Shown here: positions 17,513 through 25,262 of the stretch, piece by piece
Position numbering within the stretch: the stretch's first letter is position 1
Layout: each line of letters starts with the position of its first letter
From: Fabrea salina
Taxonomy: Eukaryota; Ciliophora; Heterotrichea; Heterotrichida; Fabreidae
Length of the DNA stretch: 64,000 bases
Assembly: GCA_022984795.1 (NCBI GenBank)
Contig: JALIHJ010000031.1
Coordinates: forward strand, 62,001-126,000
Reading direction: 5' to 3'
Notes under the pieces: model-generated
Databases searched by the model: none
What the model saw: only the letters and a program-made list of their open reading frames with translations
Told to the model about the DNA's origin: nothing
Program-made: the position numbers and the translations under genes

Positions 17513-17686
17513 ATGGAGGCTTCTTGTTCTGCTGGTCTTTGCAACTCTGTAGACACTCAAATACTACCCATTGTTGTGTCTGAAAGTGGGTCAGTAGCTA
17601 TTTCTAGCAATGAAGAGTTTATTGTGCCGGGAAGCTTTGACGTAACACTGGTAGAGTTTGAGCTTAATCTGAGATGCACTACTTAA
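17513..17686 (+). CDS. Small 57-residue ORF, hypothetical
   Basis: ATG at 17513 to TAA at 17684-17686 fills the gap between UPF1 and the WD40 gene, leaving 10 and 4 bp. The protein begins MEASCSAGLCNSVDTQ and is acidic and Val/Ser-rich. Its first residues resemble the start of the next gene (METACVNKCEAVSK), which could mean a remnant of a duplicated first exon. No domain is recognised. The gap is fully open in this frame, which favours coding, but a chance ORF is possible. Confidence 0.4.
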   Translation: MEASCSAGLCNSVDTQILPIVVSESGSVAISSNEEFIVPGSFDVTLVEFELNLRCTT

Positions 17687-17690
17687 TAAA

Positions 17691-18947
17691 ATGGAAACTG
17701 CCTGTGTTAACAAGTGCGAAGCTGTCTCTAAGTGCGATTGTGGAGAACTTCTGTGTAAGCATATGTTTGTTGATCATGCCAAAAAGGGCCACAATACTTA
17801 CTCGATCACTCCGCAAATGAAAGTCGAGCACCTTCTCAGTATTATTTCCCAGAGGAAAGAAGAGGTCATTAAGACTACTGAGAGTATTATGCTGCAAGTC
17901 CAGAAAATAGCTTCCTACCAGCTCTCTCAGCTAGAGAAACTCAGGCAGAAAGTGGTTGATATGGAGGACATCGATCGAGCCAAAAAGAATTTGGATGCCC
18001 TTGGGCCTTCTAAAGAACACCTTAAAGAACTTAAAAGCCTTGTGAAGGCACTTGGCTACGAAAAGCTGACTCGTGGTGTGGTTGTATCAGGTAGCGAAGA
18101 TGGGACTATCAGAGTTTGGGAGGATGGAAAAGCTAGAGTGCTTGAAGGCCATACTGAATGTGTCAATTCATTCGCTGTGTGTCTGAAGAAAGGGATAATA
18201 GTGTATGCTAGTCAGGATTCCGCCATTCGAGTGTGGAGTTTAGCTACCGGACAAGTAACCAAAGTACTCAATGGGCATAGTTGTAGAGTAGAGTCTGTGG
18301 CCATTTCTAGTGATGGCAAGTGGGCTGTGTCAGGGAGTAGAGACAATACACTTAGAGTGTGGAGTCTAGCTTCTGGATTAAACACTCAGGTACTCAACGG
18401 CCATTATGATGATACTGTTAGGTTAGTGGCCATTTCTAACAGAAATCAATACGTTGTCTCTTGTGGTTATGATACACCTATGGTGTGGAGTCTAACTACT
18501 GGAGAAATAATTAGAGTCCTTCAAAGCCATAGCGATTGTGTCTACTCAGTGGCCATTTCCAAGAGTGACCAATTCATTGTCTCTGGAAGTGATGACTCCA
18601 CTGTTAGAGTGTGGAGTCTAGCTTCTGGAAACCTGATTAGAGTCCTTCAAGGACATAGTGGTGAAGTCTTCTCAGTTGCTATTTCAAGTGACGATCAGTT
18701 TGTAGTCTCAGGAAGTGGAGACCAAACCATTAGAGTGTGGAGTCTCACTTCCGGAGAAACTACTCAAGTACTCAGAGGACACGCTGGACAAGTACTTTCA
18801 GTCAACTTATCAAGTGATGACAAGTACTTGGTGTCTGGAGGTGGCTTTGGAGACCATTCAGTGAAAGTTTGGGACCTCTCTACAGGTCAACAGACTCAAG
18901 AACTAAAAGGCCATACTCATCCTGTATGCTCAGTGAACTTAATCTAA
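17691..18947 (+). CDS. B-box-like plus WD40 repeat protein
   Basis: 418 residues. An N-terminal Cys/His cluster (CVNKCEAVSKCDCGELLCKH) resembles a B-box-type zinc site. A helical coiled-coil segment follows at about 45-120, then seven WD40 repeats from about 120 to the end. The repeats are unusually uniform: the strand RVWSLASG or RVWSLTSG recurs in most of them, and SDDQFVVSGSGDQTIRVWSL is typical. Such similarity suggests recent internal expansion or gene conversion. The product is probably a seven-bladed propeller scaffold. Its partners cannot be told from sequence. Confidence 0.88.
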   Translation: METACVNKCEAVSKCDCGELLCKHMFVDHAKKGHNTYSITPQMKVEHLLSIISQRKEEVIKTTESIMLQVQKIASYQLSQLEKLRQKVVDMEDIDRAKKNLDALGPSKEHLKELKSLVKALGYEKLTRGVVVSGSEDGTIRVWEDGKARVLEGHTECVNSFAVCLKKGIIVYASQDSAIRVWSLATGQVTKVLNGHSCRVESVAISSDGKWAVSGSRDNTLRVWSLASGLNTQVLNGHYDDTVRLVAISNRNQYVVSCGYDTPMVWSLTTGEIIRVLQSHSDCVYSVAISKSDQFIVSGSDDSTVRVWSLASGNLIRVLQGHSGEVFSVAISSDDQFVVSGSGDQTIRVWSLTSGETTQVLRGHAGQVLSVNLSSDDKYLVSGGGFGDHSVKVWDLSTGQQTQELKGHTHPVCSVNLI

Positions 18948-18969
18948 GCTTAAAACATTACTATTAAAG

Positions 18970-21708
18970 TTAGAATAGCTGGTCATCACCTGAGTACCTA
19001 GCAAGAGTGTTACAGAACTCTAAGTAGTTGAACTCGTTTCTTTTGTGAGAGAACCTTTTAGTGAGCAAGTAGTAGTGCCTGTCAGAAATCTGGATGCCAG
19101 CAAAACTCATGATGCTTCTGAACCTAGTGGGACTGACCCACCCCACATTGACTTTGTCTTTGTCCTGGAAAAAAGGCTTCAAGTAAAGTCTTCTCGTAGC
19201 TACTTGGTAGCCTAGTCCCCTCAAACACTCTTCGAGTTCAGTTTCCTCTGCCTGAGTTAACGAGTCTCTGGGGTCTAAGTAATAAGTTTGAGAAGAAGGC
19301 CGGACTTGAGGGTTCTTTTCTAAACCTTTAGTGGTGAAGATAGAGTCACAAGCTTCTGTGAACTCAGAGTACCTTACTAAGTCAGAGCCTCTGGCAAAGT
19401 AGGCCTCAAGAAAGTCGAGGTCTTTAGCAGAGAGTTCTAGTTTCATGTTGTCTAGGGCTGAGCGGAACTTAGACTTAGGAATAACTCCTTTGCGAATGGG
19501 GTCGTGCTCCTGCATGAACTCCTGAGGCCTGATTCTTTTGACCTTGACTCCTTGAAGCACTCGTTTGAGCACAGTTACTACGTCTTCAGGAATCTCTGTG
19601 TTCATACAGTAGGGGTTCTGTATGTTGAAGCTCCCTGTGGTTCTTTGGGACACTGAAGTGCTAGGGTAAGACTCATGGAACTGCTTGGGCTTGGCGTCTT
19701 CCACAAACTCTTGGTACTTGACGTAGCCTTCTTTGTTGTACCTCCGACAGACTGCATTGAACTCTTCGTCTGTAAAAGTGAAGTTGAACTGGGCAAGGAC
19801 TTGGCGGAACTGTTTAGGTGTTATTTTGTGGGTGTTATGTCTGTCCCATTCTTGGAAGTGGGATTTGATGTCTAGGAACTTATTCACCATGAAGTTTTTG
19901 AATTTGTTAAGTGCGTTCTCTGAAAGGGACTTTTCTAACCTAGACAAGGGCTGCACTCCGTACTTGGTTTCTGTGTTAGCAGGGTTGAAGTCTACGTTGG
20001 TTTTTTCTAAGTTTTTTTGGGTAAACACCATTTCGATTTCGTCTATAAATCTGGTGTAGCAAACTCTTTGGGAGTCAACTTGGTACTCTGTGCTGATTAA
20101 GTCGAACTCTGAGTCACTTAAGTCGATCTTAGCCATACTCAAGGCACTCCGTAACTGATTTTTAGTCACAATGCCAGTTCTGAGTTTGTCAAAGTCCCTT
20201 ACGAACTCTAGAAGTCTTATTCTGTTGAGTTTAACTATTTTTCGGATTTTAGCAAGCAAGTCAGAAAGGTCTTCAGGAGTGTCTTTGATGATAGGGCCTG
20301 TCATGACAGGTTTGGTGGTGTACTGCAGGTTGGGGAAGTTCTTGCGTCTGTTTTCCAAAGCACCTTGGACGTCAATGCCTGGAGTTTCTTCAGGGGCAAA
20401 AATATCCTCAGGCTTGTCTATATCTCTGCAAAAGTCCATGTAGTTGACTTCTTCCATGTTGCCTTTGTCTAGGTACCGCTTGAGAATGAGTCTTAGTTCT
20501 TCTTGACTAGGAGCTAAAGACAGTTGGTTGAGCACTCTAGTAAACTGAGTTCGTGACACGTGACCTGTTTTGGCTATGTCGAAGTCTTGGAATATAGGTC
20601 GCATGTGGACTCTCCGGTTGCGCATGATCTTTTGGAACTTTTCCAAAGCTGCTATGAGCTGTTCAGTTTCTTGCTGAGAAAAGTCTAGTAGTTGGCGTCT
20701 TGCTGCCAGAGTGTTAACTGACTTAATAGGCTTGAACTCAGGGTCTTTTTCGTAAATGCCTGGTTTGGCCTCTATAAACCGACAAAAGGAAGAGTAGTCA
20801 ATGTCTACAGAGTTGACTCTGTACTTATCTATCAAGCTTTGAAGTTCCTCAGCACTTACACGGAGGTTAGACATTCCAATGGCTGAGCGGAAGTGGTTCT
20901 CCTTAACAACTCCTTTTCTAAGCTTATCAAAGTCCCTAAAGAACTCTGTAACCCTGACTCCTTTCATAGCAACTTCAGCCCTGAGCTTTTCTTCGACTTG
21001 CAAAGGGTTTACGTTACTAGCACTCCTGGTGTCGAAGAACCTCATAGAAGTAAGGTCTTGGGGAGCCTGGGGTTTGGCTTGTGGCTCAAAAGACCTTTGA
21101 ATGGGTCCAGAGTTTAAGCTGCCCACAGTGTCTACTTGGTCAATGTCAGTGCAGAACCTTTGGTAGTTAACGCCTAAGTGGGAGTCAGTGTAAAGACGCA
21201 CCATAAGGCTGATGAGTTCGGAGTTGCGGGGCAGGAGTCCTGTGGATGTCAGTACTCTTTCAAACTGCGAAGCACTTACATGTCCGTTGTTGGACTTGTC
21301 AAAATCCTGAAGCAGTGGTTTGGCCATAATGCGCTTGACTTTCATGACCTGCTTGAACTCTTCCATAGCGGCTTTGATGCGCTCCATCTCCGTAACCGTT
21401 AACTGTTGGCCTCCAAGTTGCCTCTGAGCAGCTTTCACAGGGGAGGACTCCTTTTCGTCAAGGAAAACTGAGTCTAGTTCGTTTTGGAAATCTTTGTAGC
21501 TGATTAGCCCTGAAGGCTTTCTGAATCGGTTGCAGATGGAGTCCATTTCGCTGGCAGTAAGAGTTAGGTTCATCAAACTGAGAACTCTGCGGAACTGGGC
21601 TTCTGTGACTTCGCCCTTTCTAAGCTGGTCAAAGTCTGCAAAGAACTCTTTTGACCTTATTCGTTTTTGGGCAGCTTCAAGTTTTATTCTATTGAGAACT
21701 TGCGCCAT
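18970..21708 (-). CDS. Multi-EF-hand axonemal-type protein (EFCAB6-like)
   Basis: 912 residues built from eight related units in four alternating pairs. Odd units carry RIRxxEFFxDFDxLRKGxV, as at residues 14-35. Even units carry KPxxQDFDxxxxGHVSxxQF, as near 124. Spacers hold degenerate EF-hand helices. Most loops lack the full set of calcium ligands, so the role is probably structural. Proteins of this layout (EFCAB6, formerly DJBP) are inner proteins of ciliary doublet microtubules, which fits a ciliate. The CKS1 gene ends 8 bp upstream on the same strand. The convergent WD40 gene ends 22 bp away. Confidence 0.85.
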   Translation of the reverse strand: MAQVLNRIKLEAAQKRIRSKEFFADFDQLRKGEVTEAQFRRVLSLMNLTLTASEMDSICNRFRKPSGLISYKDFQNELDSVFLDEKESSPVKAAQRQLGGQQLTVTEMERIKAAMEEFKQVMKVKRIMAKPLLQDFDKSNNGHVSASQFERVLTSTGLLPRNSELISLMVRLYTDSHLGVNYQRFCTDIDQVDTVGSLNSGPIQRSFEPQAKPQAPQDLTSMRFFDTRSASNVNPLQVEEKLRAEVAMKGVRVTEFFRDFDKLRKGVVKENHFRSAIGMSNLRVSAEELQSLIDKYRVNSVDIDYSSFCRFIEAKPGIYEKDPEFKPIKSVNTLAARRQLLDFSQQETEQLIAALEKFQKIMRNRRVHMRPIFQDFDIAKTGHVSRTQFTRVLNQLSLAPSQEELRLILKRYLDKGNMEEVNYMDFCRDIDKPEDIFAPEETPGIDVQGALENRRKNFPNLQYTTKPVMTGPIIKDTPEDLSDLLAKIRKIVKLNRIRLLEFVRDFDKLRTGIVTKNQLRSALSMAKIDLSDSEFDLISTEYQVDSQRVCYTRFIDEIEMVFTQKNLEKTNVDFNPANTETKYGVQPLSRLEKSLSENALNKFKNFMVNKFLDIKSHFQEWDRHNTHKITPKQFRQVLAQFNFTFTDEEFNAVCRRYNKEGYVKYQEFVEDAKPKQFHESYPSTSVSQRTTGSFNIQNPYCMNTEIPEDVVTVLKRVLQGVKVKRIRPQEFMQEHDPIRKGVIPKSKFRSALDNMKLELSAKDLDFLEAYFARGSDLVRYSEFTEACDSIFTTKGLEKNPQVRPSSQTYYLDPRDSLTQAEETELEECLRGLGYQVATRRLYLKPFFQDKDKVNVGWVSPTRFRSIMSFAGIQISDRHYYLLTKRFSHKRNEFNYLEFCNTLARYSGDDQLF

Positions 21709-21716
21709 GTTTATTA

Positions 21717-22037
21717 TTAGCTGAATTCTAGCAAAGCTTTGGGGTTTTGCTTGTTGTGCTGATACTCCGCTTCAGATAACTTTAGGATCCTTTGGGAGAC
21801 TTCGCCGGTGGTAGGATCAGTTCCTAGTTTGCGTCTGAATAAAAGTATGTGGGGTTCAGGAAGGTGGATTTGGAAGTGCTCCCACCCTTTGCTTTGAATC
21901 ACTCCGAGACTCCTCCACTCTTGTTCACTTAAGAGTCCTTTGTGCTCTATTGCAGGTCCTAAGCTTTTAGGCAGTAGTACTTGTCTGTACTCGTAGTACT
22001 TTCCAATGAACTTTTCAGTATAGTGAATTTCACTCAT
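21717..22037 (-). CDS. CKS1: CKS1 cyclin-dependent kinase regulatory subunit
   Basis: 106 residues with the whole CKS fold: HYTEKFIGKYYEYRQVLLPK, then LLSEQEWRSLGVIQSKGWEH, then the signature LPEPHILLFRRKL. CKS proteins bind CDKs and, through the conserved Arg and Ser pocket, phosphothreonine on CDK substrates, which promotes multisite phosphorylation. The C-terminal tail of about 25 residues after LFRR is longer than in human CKS1 (79 residues). It diverges from the calmodulin-like gene with 69 bp between start codons. Confidence 0.97.
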   Translation of the reverse strand: MSEIHYTEKFIGKYYEYRQVLLPKSLGPAIEHKGLLSEQEWRSLGVIQSKGWEHFQIHLPEPHILLFRRKLGTDPTTGEVSQRILKLSEAEYQHNKQNPKALLEFS

Positions 22038-22106
22038 ACTATTAACACTCTGCTGAGTTTAAATATTGTGCTTTCTTCACATGAAGATTAGTTATTAAAT
22101 ACTTAA
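22038..22106. promoter_or_regulatory. 69-bp divergent region of CKS1 and calmodulin-like gene
   Basis: The AT-rich spacer contains TTATTAAATACTTAA just before the plus-strand ATG and TATTAACACTC before the minus-strand ATG. Similar TTAATAA-like strings lie right before many start codons in the window, so they may be initiators. Confidence 0.4.
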
Positions 22107-22595
22107 ATGGACGACGAACAACTTGAAGCGTACCAAAGGACATTTAAGCTCTTTGCAAACGAAGAAGGGCTGATTCCTACATCCGAGTTAGGCACTGTGA
22201 TGCGAGCACTGTCACAGAACCCCACAGAAGAAGAACTCGAAGAGTACATTCAAGAAAACGATGTTTACGAAAGCGGTTTCATAGACTACGAGTCATTCCA
22301 AGCACTCATGATAAAGCGACTCAAAAAAGACGAAAAAGAAGAAGAACTCAGAGAAGCTTTGCAAGCATTTGACAAGAAAGGAACAGGCACAGCTAGCTGC
22401 GAAGAAATCAGGGAAACTTTTGTGGCGCTTTGTCACGACTTGAAAGAAGAAGAAGTAGAAGAAATGCTAGGAGTACTTGACCCCGAAGGCACAGGTGAGT
22501 TCAGCATCCAAGACGCAGTGGAGAAGATAATAAGCGCACAAAAAGCTCCCCCTAAAAAAGACAAGAAAAAGGGCAAAAAGAAAAAGAAGAAGTAA
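22107..22595 (+). CDS. Calmodulin/centrin-like protein with lysine tail
   Basis: 162 residues with four EF-hand motifs in calmodulin order. None of the loops has the full D-x-D-x-D pattern. The third (DKKGTGTASCEE) and fourth (DPEGTGEFSIQD) keep only the first Asp and the last acid, so calcium binding is likely weak or absent. The C terminus is a run of about 13 mostly Lys residues. The pattern fits the divergent centrin/calmodulin-like proteins of ciliate basal bodies and cortex. The positive tail may bind membrane, tubulin or nucleic acid. The exact subfamily is uncertain. Confidence 0.85.
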   Translation: MDDEQLEAYQRTFKLFANEEGLIPTSELGTVMRALSQNPTEEELEEYIQENDVYESGFIDYESFQALMIKRLKKDEKEEELREALQAFDKKGTGTASCEEIRETFVALCHDLKEEEVEEMLGVLDPEGTGEFSIQDAVEKIISAQKAPPKKDKKKGKKKKKK

Positions 22596-22627
22596 TATTA
22601 GGAAGTTCGGATATTTCTGTTATAAAT

Positions 22628-24058
22628 ATGAAAGTTAAATTATTTATAGCTGTTTTGTTGGTGGTGTGTTCGTTCTCAGAAGAAGTAGGTAGCTCTAAGT
22701 TAAAGCCTGTAGATATTACTGATTACCTCAACTCTGAGAACGGACGCAGTTTGCGTTCAAGAGCCAATGCAAGGAGAAAGAACGACTTTAAAAACACAGA
22801 AAAAGAAAGAGACACTCCTTCAAAGGATCGTAAGAATAGAGGGAAAAAGAAGTCCAGAGACAAAGCGAACTCGGGAAATGACAAAGAAACTTTTATCCAA
22901 AAGAACCAGTCAGCAACTGAGTCATACAAGCAAGAAAAAATAACAATCAACAACGGAACGCAAACTGAATGGAAAGACTCAGAAAACTCCAATTTGAAAT
23001 TTGAACCTCTTGACGGATTTGGAATCAAAGCAGAAGCACAAAAAGAATCCTCTGGCTCCAAGGAGAATATTTATGAAAGCGAGCTGTCTTCTAAAGCCTA
23101 CTCAGGCAAGAACAAGACCTCAAAAGTAACTGAAAGACCTAAGAATAAAACTCTTGCCAGGTCCAAAGCAACTGAAAACTGGGAAACAAAAACAGAGTCT
23201 CAGAAAAAAGCTAAAAACCAAACTGTAGAAAACCAAGACTCAGAAGTTAACTGGGGGGTGTATTCTATATGCGAAGACTGTTCAATTACTGGTGAGGTCC
23301 AAGGAACCTCAACTCAGAAAACCCAAACTGTAAATACTCACAAGCTAAACAAAGACAAGTCAGAAGAAACGCAAGGAACGAGTAACTACGAATCTTTATC
23401 AAAAAATAAGTCTAGTCACTCAGAAAAAACCTCAAAAGCATCTGGAAACTCCCAAGTAGAACTGAACTCAACAAAAGACTCAGACAAGAACTGGAGTTCA
23501 AAGCACCAAGTAAAAGGCAACTTAAACGTAAAAGACTACTCAGTGGACTTCAAAGGCAAAAAGTCCGAAGAAGGAGTTTCCAGCTCTGAAACTAGTTACT
23601 CAGCTGAGGAAAAAGAATCCTGGGAAACTAACTCTTCTCAAAACAAAACTGTACATAAAGACTCCTTTAAAAGCAATTCTCAAAAAGAAACCAAACAAGA
23701 AAACAAAGGGAACCTTAGCATGAACAAAACTGAAGAATCAACTGTAAATAGCAACTTAGAACTTGAAGCAACGATCAACAATCCTAAAGGAGAAGCCTAT
23801 GAATATACTATTGACAAAAAAGACACTAAGCGTTCAGGTTCAAAAGAAACCTTAGACTCTAATTGGCACTCAGCCGAACAAACTCTAAAAGAAGAAGAAA
23901 TCAGTTGTACAAACTGCAAAGAAGCAAAGTTTGTAGACTTAACTCAAGAAAAACCACAAGAATCCAAACAACAAGAACTAAAAGGAATGATAAACGAGGA
24001 CTCTGTAGAGAACTACTCTGCAAGAGTTGCTTTAAGCTTAATCTTTTTAATAGTTTAA
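22628..24058 (+). CDS. Secreted low-complexity Ser/Lys/Asn-rich protein, probably GPI-anchored
   Basis: 476 residues. It opens with a signal peptide (MKVKLFIAVLLVVCSFSEEV). The body is Ser, Lys, Glu, Asn and Thr-rich with many potential N-glycosylation sites (NKT, NGT, NSS). Two cysteine pairs of similar form, CEDC near 216 and CTNC near 425, are the only ordered hints. It ends in a short hydrophobic stretch after small residues (YSARVALSLIFLIV), like a GPI-attachment signal. A cell-surface or secreted coat protein is inferred; no family is recognised. Its stop codon overlaps that of makorin on the other strand. Confidence 0.75.
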   Translation: MKVKLFIAVLLVVCSFSEEVGSSKLKPVDITDYLNSENGRSLRSRANARRKNDFKNTEKERDTPSKDRKNRGKKKSRDKANSGNDKETFIQKNQSATESYKQEKITINNGTQTEWKDSENSNLKFEPLDGFGIKAEAQKESSGSKENIYESELSSKAYSGKNKTSKVTERPKNKTLARSKATENWETKTESQKKAKNQTVENQDSEVNWGVYSICEDCSITGEVQGTSTQKTQTVNTHKLNKDKSEETQGTSNYESLSKNKSSHSEKTSKASGNSQVELNSTKDSDKNWSSKHQVKGNLNVKDYSVDFKGKKSEEGVSSSETSYSAEEKESWETNSSQNKTVHKDSFKSNSQKETKQENKGNLSMNKTEESTVNSNLELEATINNPKGEAYEYTIDKKDTKRSGSKETLDSNWHSAEQTLKEEEISCTNCKEAKFVDLTQEKPQESKQQELKGMINEDSVENYSARVALSLIFLIV

Positions 24059-24645
24059 GAAAAGTCTATGAACTGGTTAAGTTTAGGAACTTTAGCAAGT
24101 TTCCAGTTTCCTCGTTCGTCACACACGTACTGCTCTGTTTCAGCTTTATTATAAGAGTGCTCGTAAAAACAAGAGTCCCCGAAAGGACAAAAACCTTTTC
24201 CAAAGTTGAAGTATCTACACGGAATAGTTCTGAGGTGGTTTTTATACTCCTCAGTCATCTTAAGTTTTTCCTGGTAATCGTAAACAGGACTTGAGTGAGG
24301 TAAGATGTGCTGGAAAGGTACTTTGCACACAGGGCAACTGTGACAGAGGTCTTTGGGAAGGTCTGGACGGCTTCGCCACTCCCGAATACACGAAATGCAG
24401 AACACGTGCTGGCAGTCCACCAGGAGTCCAAAAGAACGGTTACTTGCCCTAACACTTTGTCGGCAAATATCGCAGTTGGCATCAGTGGGGGTCACTTTAG
24501 GATGCTTGAACCAGCATTTTTCTCCGTATTTACATCTGCCTTCTAAGTAAAAGGGACAAGGTTTGGGCTCTTTCGCGCCTTCAAACAAGTGCTTTTGGTC
24601 AGCTCCAATATGAACATTGGGCAGAAATTCAAGATGATAGTTCAT
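24055..24645 (-). CDS. Makorin-type CCCH/RING ubiquitin ligase
   Basis: 196 residues from the ATG at 24645 (MNYHLEFLP). An earlier in-frame ATG at 24708 is rejected because it would overlap the divergent phosphatase's coding start. Order of domains: CCCH finger (CPFYLEGRCKYGEKCWFKH), RING (CDICRQSV through CQHVFCISCI to CPVC), CCCH finger (CRYFNFGKGFCPFGDSCFYEH). This CCCH-RING-CCCH layout is that of makorins, RNA-binding E3 ligases. It lacks the extra N-terminal CCCH fingers of animal makorins. The final four bases are shared with the preceding convergent gene. Confidence 0.9.
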   Translation of the reverse strand: MNYHLEFLPNVHIGADQKHLFEGAKEPKPCPFYLEGRCKYGEKCWFKHPKVTPTDANCDICRQSVRASNRSFGLLVDCQHVFCISCIREWRSRPDLPKDLCHSCPVCKVPFQHILPHSSPVYDYQEKLKMTEEYKNHLRTIPCRYFNFGKGFCPFGDSCFYEHSYNKAETEQYVCDERGNWKLAKVPKLNQFIDFS

Positions 24646-24651
24646 TTTTAT
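24646..24651. promoter_or_regulatory. 6-bp divergent intergenic spacer
   Basis: TTTTAT is all that lies between the makorin ATG (minus) and the histidine-phosphatase ATG (plus). It is the shortest divergent gap in the window. Confidence 0.6.
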
Positions 24652-25236
24652 ATGGAAGTGTATGCAGTGAGGCACGCCCAGTCTACTTACAACTTGTGGA
24701 GAGTGCAAAGGGTTTTCAAGCCTAGCTTGTGGTTAGTTAAAGACCCTATGTACTACGACTCGCCCCTTACAAAAAAAGGACTGAATCAAGCTTACCAAGC
24801 TTCTTTTTCTGTTAAAGAAGTAGCTTCTGAACTAGACTTAATTCTGTGCTCCCCTTTAACTCGCACTATACAAACCATGCAAGGAATGTTTCCAAACCCT
24901 AAGTGCAAAGTTGTGTTGACTCCACTTATAAGAGAACAACTTAAGCATGCCTGTGACATAGGAAAGCCCTACTCTGAGTTAAGCCAAAGCTACCCAGAGT
25001 ATGAATTCCAACACTTCGAAAAAGAGCACTGGTGGCAACCCAAAACCTCTGACCCTTGGGAAGTCCACAGGGAATCTTGGTCCGAACTCCTTGAAAGGGT
25101 GAACCAAACTATGCTGTTTCTCAAACAGCACCGAGAAAAGAAGGTGTTTTTAGTAACTCATGGAAACTTTTTAAGGGCTTTTTTGAACGTTACTTTTCTT
25201 CCTAGGAACTGTCAGGTCACAAAACTTAGCTTTTGA
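24652..25236 (+). CDS. Histidine phosphatase / phosphoglycerate mutase-like protein
   Basis: 194 residues from the ATG at 24652 (MEVYAVRHAQSTYN). Family motifs are present: the phospho-accepting His in VRHAQS, LCSPLTRTIQTMQGM, a Glu-containing central region, and the second catalytic His in LVTHGNFLRAF. The product belongs to histidine phosphatase branch 1, like plant and protist phosphoglycerate-mutase-like proteins. Its substrate cannot be read from sequence. It is probably cytosolic, since no signal peptide is seen. The start choice is fixed by the RH motif, which must lie near the N terminus. Confidence 0.88.
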   Translation: MEVYAVRHAQSTYNLWRVQRVFKPSLWLVKDPMYYDSPLTKKGLNQAYQASFSVKEVASELDLILCSPLTRTIQTMQGMFPNPKCKVVLTPLIREQLKHACDIGKPYSELSQSYPEYEFQHFEKEHWWQPKTSDPWEVHRESWSELLERVNQTMLFLKQHREKKVFLVTHGNFLRAFLNVTFLPRNCQVTKLSF

Positions 25237-25262
25237 GTAATTTAATAGTTGTTGAATAAAGT

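Noticed and set aside
24646-24708. Upstream ATG at 24708 as the makorin start
   Set aside because: It would add 21 residues read antisense to the phosphatase's catalytic N terminus, with no similarity to makorins.
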